Assembly: GCF_024172165.1 (NCBI RefSeq)
Contig: NZ_JAMZEB010000002.1
Coordinates: 1,695,501 to 1,759,500, forward strand
DNA length: 64,000 nt
Reading direction: 5' to 3'
From: Nonomuraea thailandensis
Lineage (GTDB): Bacteria; Actinomycetota; Actinomycetes; Streptosporangiales; Streptosporangiaceae
Position numbers and translations under genes: made by a program. The number at the start of each line of letters is the position of its first letter. The stretch's first letter is position 1. The notes beneath the pieces were generated by a model. It had not been told where the DNA came from and did not search any database. It was given only the letters and a program-made list of their open reading frames with translations. This document shows positions 17,079 to 25,865 of the stretch, one piece after another.

Positions 17079-17594
17079 ATGGGTAACTTCGAGGCGATCG
17101 CCTGGCTGCCGCTGTGCGCCGGCGTGACCATCGCCGGGCTGGCACTGGCGTTCCTGGCCTTCAGGCGCAGGGGAGCGGCCGCGGGCCTGAGGGTGACGGC
17201 GTGGGCGCTGCTGCCGGTCGCGGCCTTTCTCACGGACGCGCTGCAGGCCCTGTGGAGGATCGGCACCACGGTGGTCGGCTTCGTGACCGGCCTGGTGTTC
17301 AACCCGTCCGTGTGGGCCGGCGTGGCCGTGGCGGGGCTGTCGGCGGTGCTGTTCGTGGTGTCCGGCGTGATGCGCGGCAGGAAGCTGTCGCTCGGCCGCA
17401 ACCGCAAGAAGAAGAGCGACACCGCCGGCGCGCCCGCGCAGGGCGGCCCGGCCGGGCAGGCGCCCGCCGCCGGCAAGCCGCAGCAGGCCGCCGGTCAGCC
17501 GCAGCGGCCGGCCGTCTCCCAGAAGCCGGCGAGCAAGGGCGACGACGACTTCAGCGACATCGAGGAGCTCCTCAAGCGGCGCGGCATCAGCTGA
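17079..17594 (+). CDS. Small membrane protein with an acidic/basic disordered tail
   Basis: This 171-aa protein has two or three hydrophobic helices (about 8-27, 42-55 and 72-102). A basic stretch follows (RGRKLSLGRNRKKKS), then an Ala/Gln/Pro-rich linker, and a conserved-looking end FSDIEELLKRRGIS. GGGGGCGGCGAG precedes the ATG. Similar short actinomycete proteins exist but I know no function for them. The terminal amphipathic helix may be a docking motif. Confidence 0.7.
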   Translation: MGNFEAIAWLPLCAGVTIAGLALAFLAFRRRGAAAGLRVTAWALLPVAAFLTDALQALWRIGTTVVGFVTGLVFNPSVWAGVAVAGLSAVLFVVSGVMRGRKLSLGRNRKKKSDTAGAPAQGGPAGQAPAAGKPQQAAGQPQRPAVSQKPASKGDDDFSDIEELLKRRGIS

Positions 17595-17653
17595 TCCACT
17601 CGCCGGGGGTCTTTGTGTCACGGTTCCGAGACGCAACCGGGATCTGTTCACGA

Positions 17654-17678
17654 CATTCGTTCAAGATCGATACGAATG
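17654..17678. promoter_or_regulatory. Inverted repeat upstream of the peptide ABC operon
   Basis: CATTCGT (17654-17660) and ACGAATG (17672-17678) are perfect complements with 11 nt between them, in an unusually A+T-rich 200-bp spacer. This is a candidate operator. Confidence 0.3.
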
Positions 17679-17795
17679 AGTTTCGCAACAATCACAGATT
17701 AGCCACATAGCGGTCTGAGGGACTAGTCATAGCAGCTCAGGCCATAGATTCTGCCTCCTGAGGTCCGCGAGTCGGGTCTACAGTAACCACGCGTT

Positions 17796-17811
17796 AAGAC
17801 AGCGTTGTCTT
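17796..17811. promoter_or_regulatory. Palindrome next to the RBS of the peptide ABC operon
   Basis: AAGACA-GCGT-TGTCTT ends 20 nt before the first permease ATG at 17832. It is positioned to act as a repressor site or leader hairpin. Confidence 0.35.
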
Positions 17812-17831
17812 GTACCAGGGGGCATCTCGGC

Positions 17832-18824
17832 ATGACCGCACCGCTAGACGTTTCCGGTTCCGCGGCGGAGGCACATCCGGAGTCGGTGCTCAAGGGAGCG
17901 GGCAAGGCCATCCAGGGCCGATCGCTGACGAGGATCGCGTGGATGCGCCTGCGCCGCGACAAGGTGGCACTCGGCGGTGGCGTCGTCGTGCTCCTGCTGA
18001 TCCTTGTGGCGATCTTCTCCACACCGATCATCTCCCTGTTCGGGCACCCGCCGCTGGAGTTCCACCAGGACAAGATCGACCCGAACACGCTCCTGCCCGC
18101 GGGCAGCTTCGGCGGCATGAGCGGCGAGTACCTGCTCGGAGTCGAGCCGGTCAACGGCCGCGACATCTTCAGCCGGATCGTCGCCGGCGCCTGGATCTCG
18201 CTGCTGATCGGCTTCCTGGCCACCATGGTCTCGGTCATCATCGGGACCGTCATGGGCGTCGTCGCCGGCTACTTCGGCGGCTGGGTGGACCAGGTCATCG
18301 GCCGCATCATGGACGTCTTCCTGGCCTTCCCCCTGCTGGTCTTCGCGATCGCGCTGGTGGGCGTCATGCCCAACGAGGGGTTCGGGCTCCAGGGCGACGG
18401 CCTGCGCATCGCCATGCTGATCTTCATCATCGGGTTCTTCAGCTGGCCCAGCATCGGCCGCATCGTCCGCGGCCAGACGCTCTCGCTGCGTGAACGCGAG
18501 TTCGTCGACGCCGCCAGGAGCCTCGGCGCGCGCCACGGCTACATCCTGTTCCGCGAGGTGCTGCCGAACCTGGTGGCGCCGATCCTGGTGTACGCGACCC
18601 TGCTCATCCCGACCAACATCCTGTTCGAGGCCGCGCTGTCCTTCCTCGGAGTCGGCATCAACCCGCCCACCCCGACCTGGGGCGGCATGCTCTCCGAGGC
18701 GGTCCGCTTCTACACGCTGCCCCACTTCGTGCTCTTCCCGGGTCTGGCGATCTTCATCACCGTCCTGGCGTTCAACCTGTTCGGCGACGGGCTGAGGGAC
18801 GCCTTCGACCCGCGGGCGCACTGA
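17832..18824 (+). CDS. Peptide/nickel-type ABC transporter permease (DppC/OppC family)
   Basis: This 330-aa protein starts at ATG 17832 with AGGGGG upstream. A cytoplasmic N-terminal region leads to TM1 (VALGGGVVVLLLILVAIF). Five more TM helices are seen. The EAA loop reads EREFVDAARSLGARHGYILF followed by REVLPNL, the contact site for the ATPases. It is the first gene of a five-gene operon with the unusual order permease C, binding protein, permease B, ATPase D, ATPase F. It forms half of the transmembrane channel for oligopeptide or dipeptide import. Confidence 0.93.
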   Translation: MTAPLDVSGSAAEAHPESVLKGAGKAIQGRSLTRIAWMRLRRDKVALGGGVVVLLLILVAIFSTPIISLFGHPPLEFHQDKIDPNTLLPAGSFGGMSGEYLLGVEPVNGRDIFSRIVAGAWISLLIGFLATMVSVIIGTVMGVVAGYFGGWVDQVIGRIMDVFLAFPLLVFAIALVGVMPNEGFGLQGDGLRIAMLIFIIGFFSWPSIGRIVRGQTLSLREREFVDAARSLGARHGYILFREVLPNLVAPILVYATLLIPTNILFEAALSFLGVGINPPTPTWGGMLSEAVRFYTLPHFVLFPGLAIFITVLAFNLFGDGLRDAFDPRAH

Positions 18825-18873
18825 GCCCGCCAACGCTTCATCCCCCGCATCCCACTCATCAAGGGGTTAGTCA

Positions 18874-20640
18874 ATGAGAAGGAAACACGCACTGGCAGGA
18901 GCCGCGACAGCGGCGCTCGCCTTGGTGCTCTCCGCCTGTGGCGGCGGAGGTGGCGGCACTCCCAGCCAGCCCGCCCAGTCGGCGGCGGGCGGCGCCGCGC
19001 AACCCGCGGCGAACGTCGCTCTGACGCAGGTGTACAACCCGTCCACGAAGAAGGGCGGGACGCTCAAGGCGGCCCACTCCTCCGACTGGGACAGCCTCGA
19101 CCCGGCCGACACCTACTACGGCTACTCGTTCAACTTCGGCCGGTTCTACTGGCGGACGCTGACGATGTACAAGCCGGGTCCCGGCCCCGAGGGCAACACG
19201 GTCGTCCCCGACCTGGCGGAGGGGCTCGGCCAGCCCAGCCCCGACGGCAAGACCTGGACGTACAAGCTCAAGAGCGGCCTGAAGTTCGAGGACGGCACGC
19301 CGATCACCGCCAAGGACGTGGCGTACGCGGTGGCCCGCTCCTTCGACAAGAAGACCTTCACGCACGGCCCCTCCTACCTCAACGAGCTGCTCGCCTGGCC
19401 GGAGGACTTCAAGGGCGTCTACGAGACCCCTGACGTGGACTACAAGTCGGCGGTCGAGGCCACCGACGACACCACGGTCGTCTTCCACCTGAAGAAGCCG
19501 TTCGCGTCGATGGACTACGTCGTCCAGATGCCGATGACGGCCCCGGTGCCGAAGGACAAGGACACGGGCGCCAAGTACAAGGAGAAGGTCGTCTCCTCCG
19601 GCCCGTACAAGTTCGAGACGAACGAGATCGGCAAGCGCTTCGCGCTGGTCCGCAACGACCAGTGGGACCCGGCGACGGACCCGAACCGTCCCGCGCTGCC
19701 GGACCGCATCGAGGTCCAGCTCAACGTCAACGCCGACGACCTGGACAACCAGCTCATCTCGGGCAGCGTCCAGCTCGACATCCCCGGCACCGGCATGCAG
19801 CCCGCCGCACTCGGCAAGGTGCTGCCGGACCCGACGCTGAAGGCTCGTACGGACAACCCGACGATCCCGAGGCTCTGGTACGTGTCGGTCATCCCCGACA
19901 CCAAGCCGCTGGACAACGTCGACTGCCGCAAGGCCGTCATGTGGGCCGCCGACCGCGTCGCCAACCAGACCGCCTTCGGCGGCCCGGTGGCCGGTGGCGA
20001 CATCGCCACGAACGTGATGCCGCCGCCCATCGTCGGCCAGGAGAAGTTCGACCTGTACGCCAGCCCCGAGAACAAGGGCGACGTCGCCAAGGCCAAGGAG
20101 GCGCTCGCCGCCTGTGGCCAGCCGAACGGCTTCACGACCAACATGTCGTTCCGCTCCGACCGCCCGCGCGAGAAGGCGCTGGCCGAGGCAATGCAGCAGG
20201 CGCTGGCCCGCGTCGGCATCAAGCTGGAGCTGAAGGGCTTCCCGGCCTCCAGCTACTTCTCCGACTACGCGGGTAACGTCAACTACGTCAAGGAGAACGG
20301 CATCGGCCTGGCCACCCACGGCTGGGGCTCCGACTGGCCCGACGGCTACGGCTTCATGCAGGCCATCGTCGACAGCCGCACCATCCGCGACGCCGGCAAC
20401 TACAACCTCAGCGTCAAGAACCCCGAGGTCGACAAGCTGATCGACCAGGCCTCCGCCGAGCTCGACGCCGCGGCCCGCGCCAAGCTGTGGGTCGAGGTCG
20501 ACAAGAAGGTCATGGAGGACGCCTCCATCCTTCCGGTGGTGTGGGCCAAGTCGCTGCTGATGCGCGGTCAGGGCGTGACGAACCTCGCCTACAACGAAGG
20601 CCAGAGCATGTACGACTACGTCATGCTCGGCGTTCAGTGA
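18874..20640 (+). CDS. Peptide ABC transporter substrate-binding lipoprotein (SBP family 5)
   Basis: This 588-aa protein has a signal peptide with lipobox LSAC (C22 is lipidated) and a Gly/Ala linker. The SBP_bac_5 domain follows: SSDWDSLDPADTYYGYS, then the family signature around LAEGLGQPSPDGKTWTYKL and ITAKDVAYAVARSFD. It binds the transported peptide outside the membrane and presents it to the permeases. AAGGGGT precedes the ATG. A strong 31-nt hairpin follows the gene and probably stabilises its message relative to the permeases. Confidence 0.95.
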   Translation: MRRKHALAGAATAALALVLSACGGGGGGTPSQPAQSAAGGAAQPAANVALTQVYNPSTKKGGTLKAAHSSDWDSLDPADTYYGYSFNFGRFYWRTLTMYKPGPGPEGNTVVPDLAEGLGQPSPDGKTWTYKLKSGLKFEDGTPITAKDVAYAVARSFDKKTFTHGPSYLNELLAWPEDFKGVYETPDVDYKSAVEATDDTTVVFHLKKPFASMDYVVQMPMTAPVPKDKDTGAKYKEKVVSSGPYKFETNEIGKRFALVRNDQWDPATDPNRPALPDRIEVQLNVNADDLDNQLISGSVQLDIPGTGMQPAALGKVLPDPTLKARTDNPTIPRLWYVSVIPDTKPLDNVDCRKAVMWAADRVANQTAFGGPVAGGDIATNVMPPPIVGQEKFDLYASPENKGDVAKAKEALAACGQPNGFTTNMSFRSDRPREKALAEAMQQALARVGIKLELKGFPASSYFSDYAGNVNYVKENGIGLATHGWGSDWPDGYGFMQAIVDSRTIRDAGNYNLSVKNPEVDKLIDQASAELDAAARAKLWVEVDKKVMEDASILPVVWAKSLLMRGQGVTNLAYNEGQSMYDYVMLGVQ

Positions 20641-20694
20641 CGCGTTCCATCACTGAACCAGGTTCGGGGATCTAGCGAAGGCAGGTGAAGGCAG

Positions 20695-20725
20695 GAGTGG
20701 CCCGCCCGCGGCGGGCGGGCCACTC
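20695..20725 (+). promoter_or_regulatory. Intra-operon hairpin between binding protein and permease
   Basis: GAGTGGCCCGCCCGC (20695-20709) is complementary to 20711-20725 with one base between, giving about 13 bp of stem with a 5-nt loop. It lies 54 nt after the binding-protein stop and 12 nt before the next GTG. Such stems commonly limit readthrough or block 3' exonucleases. Confidence 0.6.
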
Positions 20726-20736
20726 GGCCGACAGCG

Positions 20737-21750
20737 GTGGTCACATACATCATCAGGCGTCTGATCGGCGCCTTCGCCATGCTGATCGTGATCAGCATGG
20801 TCACCTTCGGCATCTTCTTCGTGGTGCCGCAGTGGGCGGGGGCGACACCCGAGGCCCTCGCCTCGCGTTACGTCGGGCGCGCGGCCACGCCGGAGACCGT
20901 GGCGCTGGTCGCGGAGCGGCTCGGCTTCAACGACCCGGTGGTCGTGCAGTACGGCAGGTTCGTCAAGGGCCTGTTCACCGGAGCCGAGTACGACTACGGC
21001 GCCGGCGTCGAGCAGTGCCCCGCGCCCTGCTTCGGCTACTCCTTCATCAGCGGCCAGCCCGTCTGGCCCGACCTGGTGGACCGCATGCCGGTGACCTTCT
21101 CCCTGGCCATCGGCGCCGCGATCCTCTGGGTGCTGGGCGGCGTCAGCGTCGGCGTGCTGTCCGCGCTGCGCAGAGGCAGCATCTTCGACCGGATCTCGAT
21201 GGGCACCGCCCTCGCCGGCGTGTCCCTGCCGATCTTCTTCACCGGCATGATCTCCCTGGTCGTCTTCAGCTACGGCCTGGGCTGGACCCCGCCGGGCGGC
21301 GCCTGGACGGACTTCACCGTCAACCCCGCCCAGTGGGCCTACAACCTGCTGCTGCCCTGGATCACGCTGGCGTTCCTGTTCGCCGCGACCTACGCGCGGC
21401 TGACCCGCGCGGGCATGCTGGAGACGATGGGCGAGGACTACATCCGCACCGCCAGGGCCAAGGGCCTGCGCGAGAACCAGGTCGTGACCAAGCACGGCCT
21501 GCGCGCCGCGCTCACGCCGATCCTGACCCTGTTCGGCATCGACTTCGGCCTGCTCATCGGCGGCGCCATCCTCACCGAGACCACCTATACTCTGCCCGGG
21601 CTCGGCCAGTTCGCCATTCTGGCCATCAGGAATCAGGACCTGCCCCAGGTCATGGGTGTCGTGCTCGTCGCCGCCATCTTCGTGGTGGTCGCGAGCCTGG
21701 TCGTCGACCTTCTGTACGCCGTGGTCGACCCGAGGGTGAGGTTGTCATGA
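20737..21750 (+). CDS. Peptide/nickel-type ABC transporter permease (DppB/OppB family)
   Basis: This 337-aa protein begins at GTG 20737 (VTYIIRRLIGAFAMLIVISMVTF). The long periplasmic loop after TM1 is typical of OppB. Six TMs are seen and the EAA motif is EDYIRTARAKGLRENQVV. A CxxxC pair (EQCPAPCFG) in the external loop could form a disulfide. The RBS is probably masked by the preceding hairpin. The stop overlaps the next ATG (ATGA). Confidence 0.93.
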   Translation: MVTYIIRRLIGAFAMLIVISMVTFGIFFVVPQWAGATPEALASRYVGRAATPETVALVAERLGFNDPVVVQYGRFVKGLFTGAEYDYGAGVEQCPAPCFGYSFISGQPVWPDLVDRMPVTFSLAIGAAILWVLGGVSVGVLSALRRGSIFDRISMGTALAGVSLPIFFTGMISLVVFSYGLGWTPPGGAWTDFTVNPAQWAYNLLLPWITLAFLFAATYARLTRAGMLETMGEDYIRTARAKGLRENQVVTKHGLRAALTPILTLFGIDFGLLIGGAILTETTYTLPGLGQFAILAIRNQDLPQVMGVVLVAAIFVVVASLVVDLLYAVVDPRVRLS

Positions 21751-22772
21751 GCTTCCTTGACGTCAAGGACCTGAAGATCCATTTTCCGACCGACGACGGT
21801 CTGGTCAAGTCCGTGGACGGCCTGTCGTTCAGCGTCGAGCGCGGCAAGACCCTCGGCATCGTGGGCGAGTCGGGCTCCGGCAAGAGCGTGACCAGCCTCG
21901 GCGTGCTCGGCCTGCACAAGGGCGGCCGCGCCAGGGTCTCCGGCGAGATCTGGCTCGACGGCGAGGAGCTCGTCGGCGCCTCCGCCGAGCACGTGCGCAG
22001 GCTGCGCGGCAAGAAGATGGCGATGATCTTCCAGGATCCGCTGTCGTCGATGCACCCGTTCTACACGGTCGGCCACCAGATCATCGAGGCGTACCGGATC
22101 CACAACAACGTCTCCAAGCAGGTCGCCCGCAAGCACGCCATCGACATGCTCGGCCGGGTCGGCATCCCCGAGCCGCAGCGCCGGGTCGACGCCTACCCGC
22201 ACGAGTTCTCGGGCGGCATGCGCCAGCGCGCCATGATCGCCATGGCGCTGTCGTGCGACCCCGAGCTGCTCATCGCCGACGAGCCGACCACCGCGCTCGA
22301 CGTGACCGTGCAGGCGCAGATCCTCGACCTCATGCGCGACCTGCAGCGCGAGTTCAACTCCGCGCTCATCATCATCACCCACGACCTGGGCGTCGTCGCC
22401 GAGCTGTCCGACGACATCCTCGTCATGTACGGCGGCAAGTGCGTCGAGTACGGCACCACCGAGGACATCTTCTACCGCCCCGAGCACCCCTACACGTGGG
22501 GTCTGCTGGGCTCGATGCCCCGCCTCGACCGCGAGCCCACCGACCGCCTCTTGCCGATCAAGGGCTCCCCGCCGTCGCTGATCAACGTGCCGCCGGGCTG
22601 CGCCTTCCACCCGCGCTGCCCGTACGCGGAGAAGACCGGCGGCAAGGACAGGACCGAGGTGCCCGTGCTGGCCGAGACCGAGGGCGGCCACCTGGTGCGC
22701 TGCCACCTCGACCGGGCCGAACGGCGGGACCTGTGGGAGAACGAGATCAAGCCAGCGCTGGAGACTCAGTGA
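21747..22772 (+). CDS. Peptide ABC transporter ATP-binding protein (OppD type)
   Basis: This 341-aa protein has Walker A GESGSGKS, the Q-loop [11 protein letters not shown], signature FSGGMRQR, Walker [14 protein letters not shown] and the H-loop THD. The C-terminal oligopeptide-transporter extension has the cysteine pattern [13 protein letters not shown] plus a later C (LVRCH). Overlapping start and stop codons on both sides (ATGA and GTGA) show translational coupling. It powers import together with the OppF-type ATPase that follows. Confidence 0.95.
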   Translation: MSFLDVKDLKIHFPTDDGLVKSVDGLSFSVERGKTLGIVGESGSGKSVTSLGVLGLHKGGRARVSGEIWLDGEELVGASAEHVRRLRGKKMAMIFQDPLSSMHPFYTVGHQIIEAYRIHNNVSKQVARKHAIDMLGRVGIPEPQRRVDAYPHEFSGGMRQRAMIAMALSCDPELLIADEPTTALDVTVQAQILDLMRDLQREFNSALIIITHDLGVVAELSDDILVMYGGKCVEYGTTEDIFYRPEHPYTWGLLGSMPRLDREPTDRLLPIKGSPPSLINVPPGCAFHPRCPYAEKTGGKDRTEVPVLAETEGGHLVRCHLDRAERRDLWENEIKPALETQ

Positions 22773-23794
22773 GCGACAACGAGCCGCTTCTTTCCGTGCA
22801 CAACATGGAGAAGCACTTCCCCGTCACCAAGGGCCTGCTCAAAAGGCAGGTCGGCGCCGTCAAGGCGGTCGACGGCATCGACTTCGAGGTGTTCAAGGGC
22901 GAGACGCTCGGCCTGGTGGGGGAGTCCGGCTGCGGCAAGTCCACCACCGGGCGGCTGGTGACCCGGCTCCTCGAGCCCACCGCCGGCAAGATCGTCTTCG
23001 AGGGCGAGGACATCACGCACATGTCGCAGGGCCGGCTCAGGCCGCTGCGCCGCGACATGCAGATGATCTTCCAGGACCCCTACTCGTCGCTCAACCCGCG
23101 GCACACGGTCGGCGCGATCGTCGGCGCGCCCTTCCGCATCCAGGGCGTCAAGACCGAGAACGGCATCAAGAAGGCCGTCCAGGACATCCTGGAGCTGGTC
23201 GGGCTCAACCCCGAGCACTACAACCGCTACCCGCACGAGTTCTCCGGCGGGCAGCGCCAGCGCATCGGCATCGCCCGCACCCTCGCGCTCAAGCCCAAGC
23301 TGATCATCGCCGACGAGCCCGTCTCCGCGCTCGACGTGTCCATCCAGGCCCAGGTCGTCAACCTGCTCGAAGACCTGCAGAACGAGCTGGACCTGACCTA
23401 CGTCGTCATCGCCCACGACCTGTCGGTGGTGCGGCACATCAGCGACCGCGTCGCCGTCATGTACCTCGGCAAGATCGTCGAGATCGCCGACCGCAAGCGG
23501 CTGTACGAGTCGCCCATGCACCCGTACACCAACGCGCTGCTGTCCGCCGTGCCGGTGCCCGACCCGAAGTCGCGCAAGGATCGCGAGCGCATCCGCCTCG
23601 TCGGCGACGTGCCCAGCCCGCTCAACCCGCCGCCCGCCTGCCGCTTCCACACCCGTTGCTGGAAGGCTCAGGACATCTGCAAGCAGGTCGAGCCGCCGCT
23701 GGCTCAGCTGGCCGACGGCCACCGGGTGGCCTGCCACTTCCCGGAGAACGCCCCCGAGCAGGCGCCGAGCACCCCCGCCGTCACGACCGGCTGA
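22769..23794 (+). CDS. Peptide ABC transporter ATP-binding protein (OppF type)
   Basis: This 341-aa protein starts at GTG 22769, overlapping the OppD stop. It has Walker [10 protein letters not shown]-loop [12 protein letters not shown], signature [12 protein letters not shown], Walker [14 protein letters not shown] and H-loop AHD. The C-terminal extension carries [17 protein letters not shown]. It is the last gene of the operon. A stem-loop shared with the convergent response-regulator gene follows. Confidence 0.95.
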   Translation: MSDNEPLLSVHNMEKHFPVTKGLLKRQVGAVKAVDGIDFEVFKGETLGLVGESGCGKSTTGRLVTRLLEPTAGKIVFEGEDITHMSQGRLRPLRRDMQMIFQDPYSSLNPRHTVGAIVGAPFRIQGVKTENGIKKAVQDILELVGLNPEHYNRYPHEFSGGQRQRIGIARTLALKPKLIIADEPVSALDVSIQAQVVNLLEDLQNELDLTYVVIAHDLSVVRHISDRVAVMYLGKIVEIADRKRLYESPMHPYTNALLSAVPVPDPKSRKDRERIRLVGDVPSPLNPPPACRFHTRCWKAQDICKQVEPPLAQLADGHRVACHFPENAPEQAPSTPAVTTG

Positions 23795-23803
23795 ACCCCG
23801 CCG

Positions 23804-23836
23804 CGCCGGGCGTCCTCTAGGAGATGGCGCCCGGCG
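23804..23836. terminator. Bidirectional terminator candidate between OppF-type gene and response regulator
   Basis: CGCCGGGCG (23804-23812) pairs with CGCCCGGCG (23828-23836) around a 15-nt loop, between convergent genes. Confidence 0.4.
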
Positions 23837-24500
23837 TGATCAGGCCCGTCTCGTAGGCCAGCACCACCGCCTGCACGCGGTCACGCAGGCCCAGCTTGGT
23901 CAGCACGTTGCCGACGTGCGTCTTGACCGTCGTCTCGCTCACCACGAGCTTGGCCGCGATCTCCGCGTTCGACATGCCCTTGGCGATGAGCCGCAGCACC
24001 TCGAGCTCCCGCTCCGTCAGCCGGTCCAGCCGCGCCGGCGCCGCCTGCTCGTACGCCGAGGGCAGCCGCGTGGCGAACCTGTCGAGCAGCCGCCGCGTCA
24101 CGCTCGGCGCCACGATCGCGTCGCCCGCCGCGACCACCCGGATCGCCTGCACCAGCTCGTCCGGCGGCACGTCCTTGAGCAGGAACCCCGACGCCCCCGA
24201 GCGCAGCGCCTCCACGATGTACTCGTCGAGGTCGAACGTCGTCAGCACCAGCACCTTCGGCACGTGCGCCGACGGCGCCGCCTCCCGCACGATCCTGCGG
24301 GTCGCCTCGATGCCGTCGACCCCGGGCATCCGGATGTCCATCAGCACCACGTCGGGCAGCAGCGCCCGTGTCTGCTCCTGCGCGTCCTTGCCGTCGCCCG
24401 CCTGCCCCACCACCGTGATGTCGGGCTCGGCCTCGAGTATCAGGCGGAAACCGGTACGCAGCAGCGGCTGGTCGTCCACCAGCAGCACTCTGATCGTCAT
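23817..24500 (-). CDS. NarL/FixJ-family response regulator
   Basis: This 227-aa protein has a receiver domain (1-120) with acidic pair D9/D10, phospho-acceptor D55 (VVLMDIRMPG) and K105-type VLLKD. A LuxR-type HTH (about 160-222) reads LTERELEVLRLIAKGMSNAEIA, then VSETTVKTHVGNVLTKL. It is co-transcribed with the sensor kinase; the start overlaps the kinase stop by 4 nt. Its targets are unknown; no obvious regulated gene adjoins it except the convergent peptide transporter. Confidence 0.95.
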   Translation of the reverse strand: MTIRVLLVDDQPLLRTGFRLILEAEPDITVVGQAGDGKDAQEQTRALLPDVVLMDIRMPGVDGIEATRRIVREAAPSAHVPKVLVLTTFDLDEYIVEALRSGASGFLLKDVPPDELVQAIRVVAAGDAIVAPSVTRRLLDRFATRLPSAYEQAAPARLDRLTERELEVLRLIAKGMSNAEIAAKLVVSETTVKTHVGNVLTKLGLRDRVQAVVLAYETGLITPGAIS

Positions 24501-25693
24501 TGGCCGTCCTTCAACGGGAGCCTCGCCCGCACCTCGAAACCGCCCCCCGGTAGCGGACCGATGTTCAGGATTCCACCATAGAGGGCCACCCGCTCACGAA
24601 TGCCCACCAAACCATGCCCTGACGGCGACGACAGCTCCATCTCCTGCGCCGCCCCCTTTCCGTCGTCCTCCACCCGCACGTCCAGCTCGTACGGCTCGTA
24701 CCGGATCGTCACCACCGCCTCCGCCCCCGCGCCCGCGTGCCGCAGGCTGTTGGTCAGCCCCTCCTGGACCAGCCGGTACGCCGCCAGGTCCACCCCGGCG
24801 GGCAGCACCACCGGCTCGCCCTCCACCCGCAGCCGCGTCGGCAGCCCCGCCTCCCGCATCTGCTCCACCAGCGACGGCAGATCCCGCACCCCCGGCTGCG
24901 GCCCCAGCTCCGCCCGCGCGTCGGCCCTGGTGTCGGTACGCAGCACGCCCACGATGTTACGCATCTCCGTCATCGCCAGCCGCCCCGTGTGCTCGATCGC
25001 CGACAGCGCCTCCCGCGCCAGATCGGGGTCCGAGGCCAGCACCCGCCGCGCGGCCGCCGCCTGCACCGTCATCACGCTCACGTGGTGGGCCACCACGTCG
25101 TGCAGCTCACGCGCGATCCGCGACCGCTCCTCCGCCCGTGCCGCCCGCGTGTCGGCCGCGTGCGCCCGCTCCAGCCGCGCCGCCCGGTCCTTCAGCTCCT
25201 CCAGGTACGCCCTGCGCAACCGCAGGCTCCGGCCCGCTCCCCACACCGCCACCAGCACCACGGCGGTCACCACGTACTCGCTGGCGCTGCCCACCCTGAC
25301 CGGGCTCGACACCGCGCCCGCCAGGTACGTCACCAGCGACAGCAGCAGCCCCGCCAGCGCGATCGCCAGCCCTCGGTAGGACGCCACCGAATACAGCAGC
25401 ACGATCCCCGCCAGGCTCGACATGCCCGTGCCGTAGCCGAGCCCGTTGAGCAGCGTCTCCGGCACCAGCCCCGCGCACAGCGCCGACAGCGGCCAGCGGC
25501 GGCGCACCGCCACCGGCGCCGACGCCGCCACCAGCAGCAGCGCCCCGAACACGTCCGGATGCCGCATGCCCTCGACCGGAATCCCCTCGGCCTGCAGCCG
25601 ATCGGGCCCGTACAGCGCGTACAGCGCCACGGAGGCCACTGCCACCACCCCGGCGAGCACCGTGTCGTGGAGCCTGCTCCGATCTATGCGCAC
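24497..25693 (-). CDS. Sensor histidine kinase (HisKA_3, NarX/DesK-like)
   Basis: This 398-aa protein has an N-terminal region with about five hydrophobic segments (13-28, 48-63, 87-105, 108-128, 141-153) and little extracytoplasmic loop. A coiled segment and the HisKA_3 box with phospho-acceptor H198 follow (RSRIARELHDVVAHHVSVMT). The HATPase domain has LRHAGAGAEAVV, VEDDGKG and GHGLVGIRERV. GTG 25693 is preceded by TACAGT 6 nt upstream, so the message is probably leaderless. The signal is probably sensed within the membrane. Confidence 0.93.
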   Translation of the reverse strand: MRIDRSRLHDTVLAGVVAVASVALYALYGPDRLQAEGIPVEGMRHPDVFGALLLVAASAPVAVRRRWPLSALCAGLVPETLLNGLGYGTGMSSLAGIVLLYSVASYRGLAIALAGLLLSLVTYLAGAVSSPVRVGSASEYVVTAVVLVAVWGAGRSLRLRRAYLEELKDRAARLERAHAADTRAARAEERSRIARELHDVVAHHVSVMTVQAAAARRVLASDPDLAREALSAIEHTGRLAMTEMRNIVGVLRTDTRADARAELGPQPGVRDLPSLVEQMREAGLPTRLRVEGEPVVLPAGVDLAAYRLVQEGLTNSLRHAGAGAEAVVTIRYEPYELDVRVEDDGKGAAQEMELSSPSGHGLVGIRERVALYGGILNIGPLPGGGFEVRARLPLKDGQ

Positions 25694-25699
25694 CGCTTC

Positions 25700-25705
25700 A
25701 CTGTA
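25700..25705 (-). promoter_or_regulatory. -10 box for the leaderless sensor-kinase operon
   Basis: TACAGT is 6 nt before the GTG start on the minus strand, and no RBS is visible. Confidence 0.45.
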
Positions 25706-25800
25706 AGACCAGGTGAGAGCCTGGAACCTCCTACTCCGGGAGGATTAGCACTCCTGGAGGACCAGCCCTCCAGGAGGACGAGCACTCGGAGGGCGGGCGC

Positions 25801-25850
25801 TCGCGGACCAGCGCTTCGCGGACGTGCGCCTTTTGCGGACGTGCGCTCTG
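25801..25850. repeat. Degenerate short tandem repeat upstream of the kinase operon
   Basis: Three related units contain GCGGACC or GCGGACGTG followed by GCGC (25803, 25818, 25835). They are flanked by two copies of GGGCGGGCGC. The block fills the spacer between the kinase promoter and the nuclease stop. Function unknown. Confidence 0.4.
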
Positions 25851-25865
25851 AAGGGCGGGCGCGGC

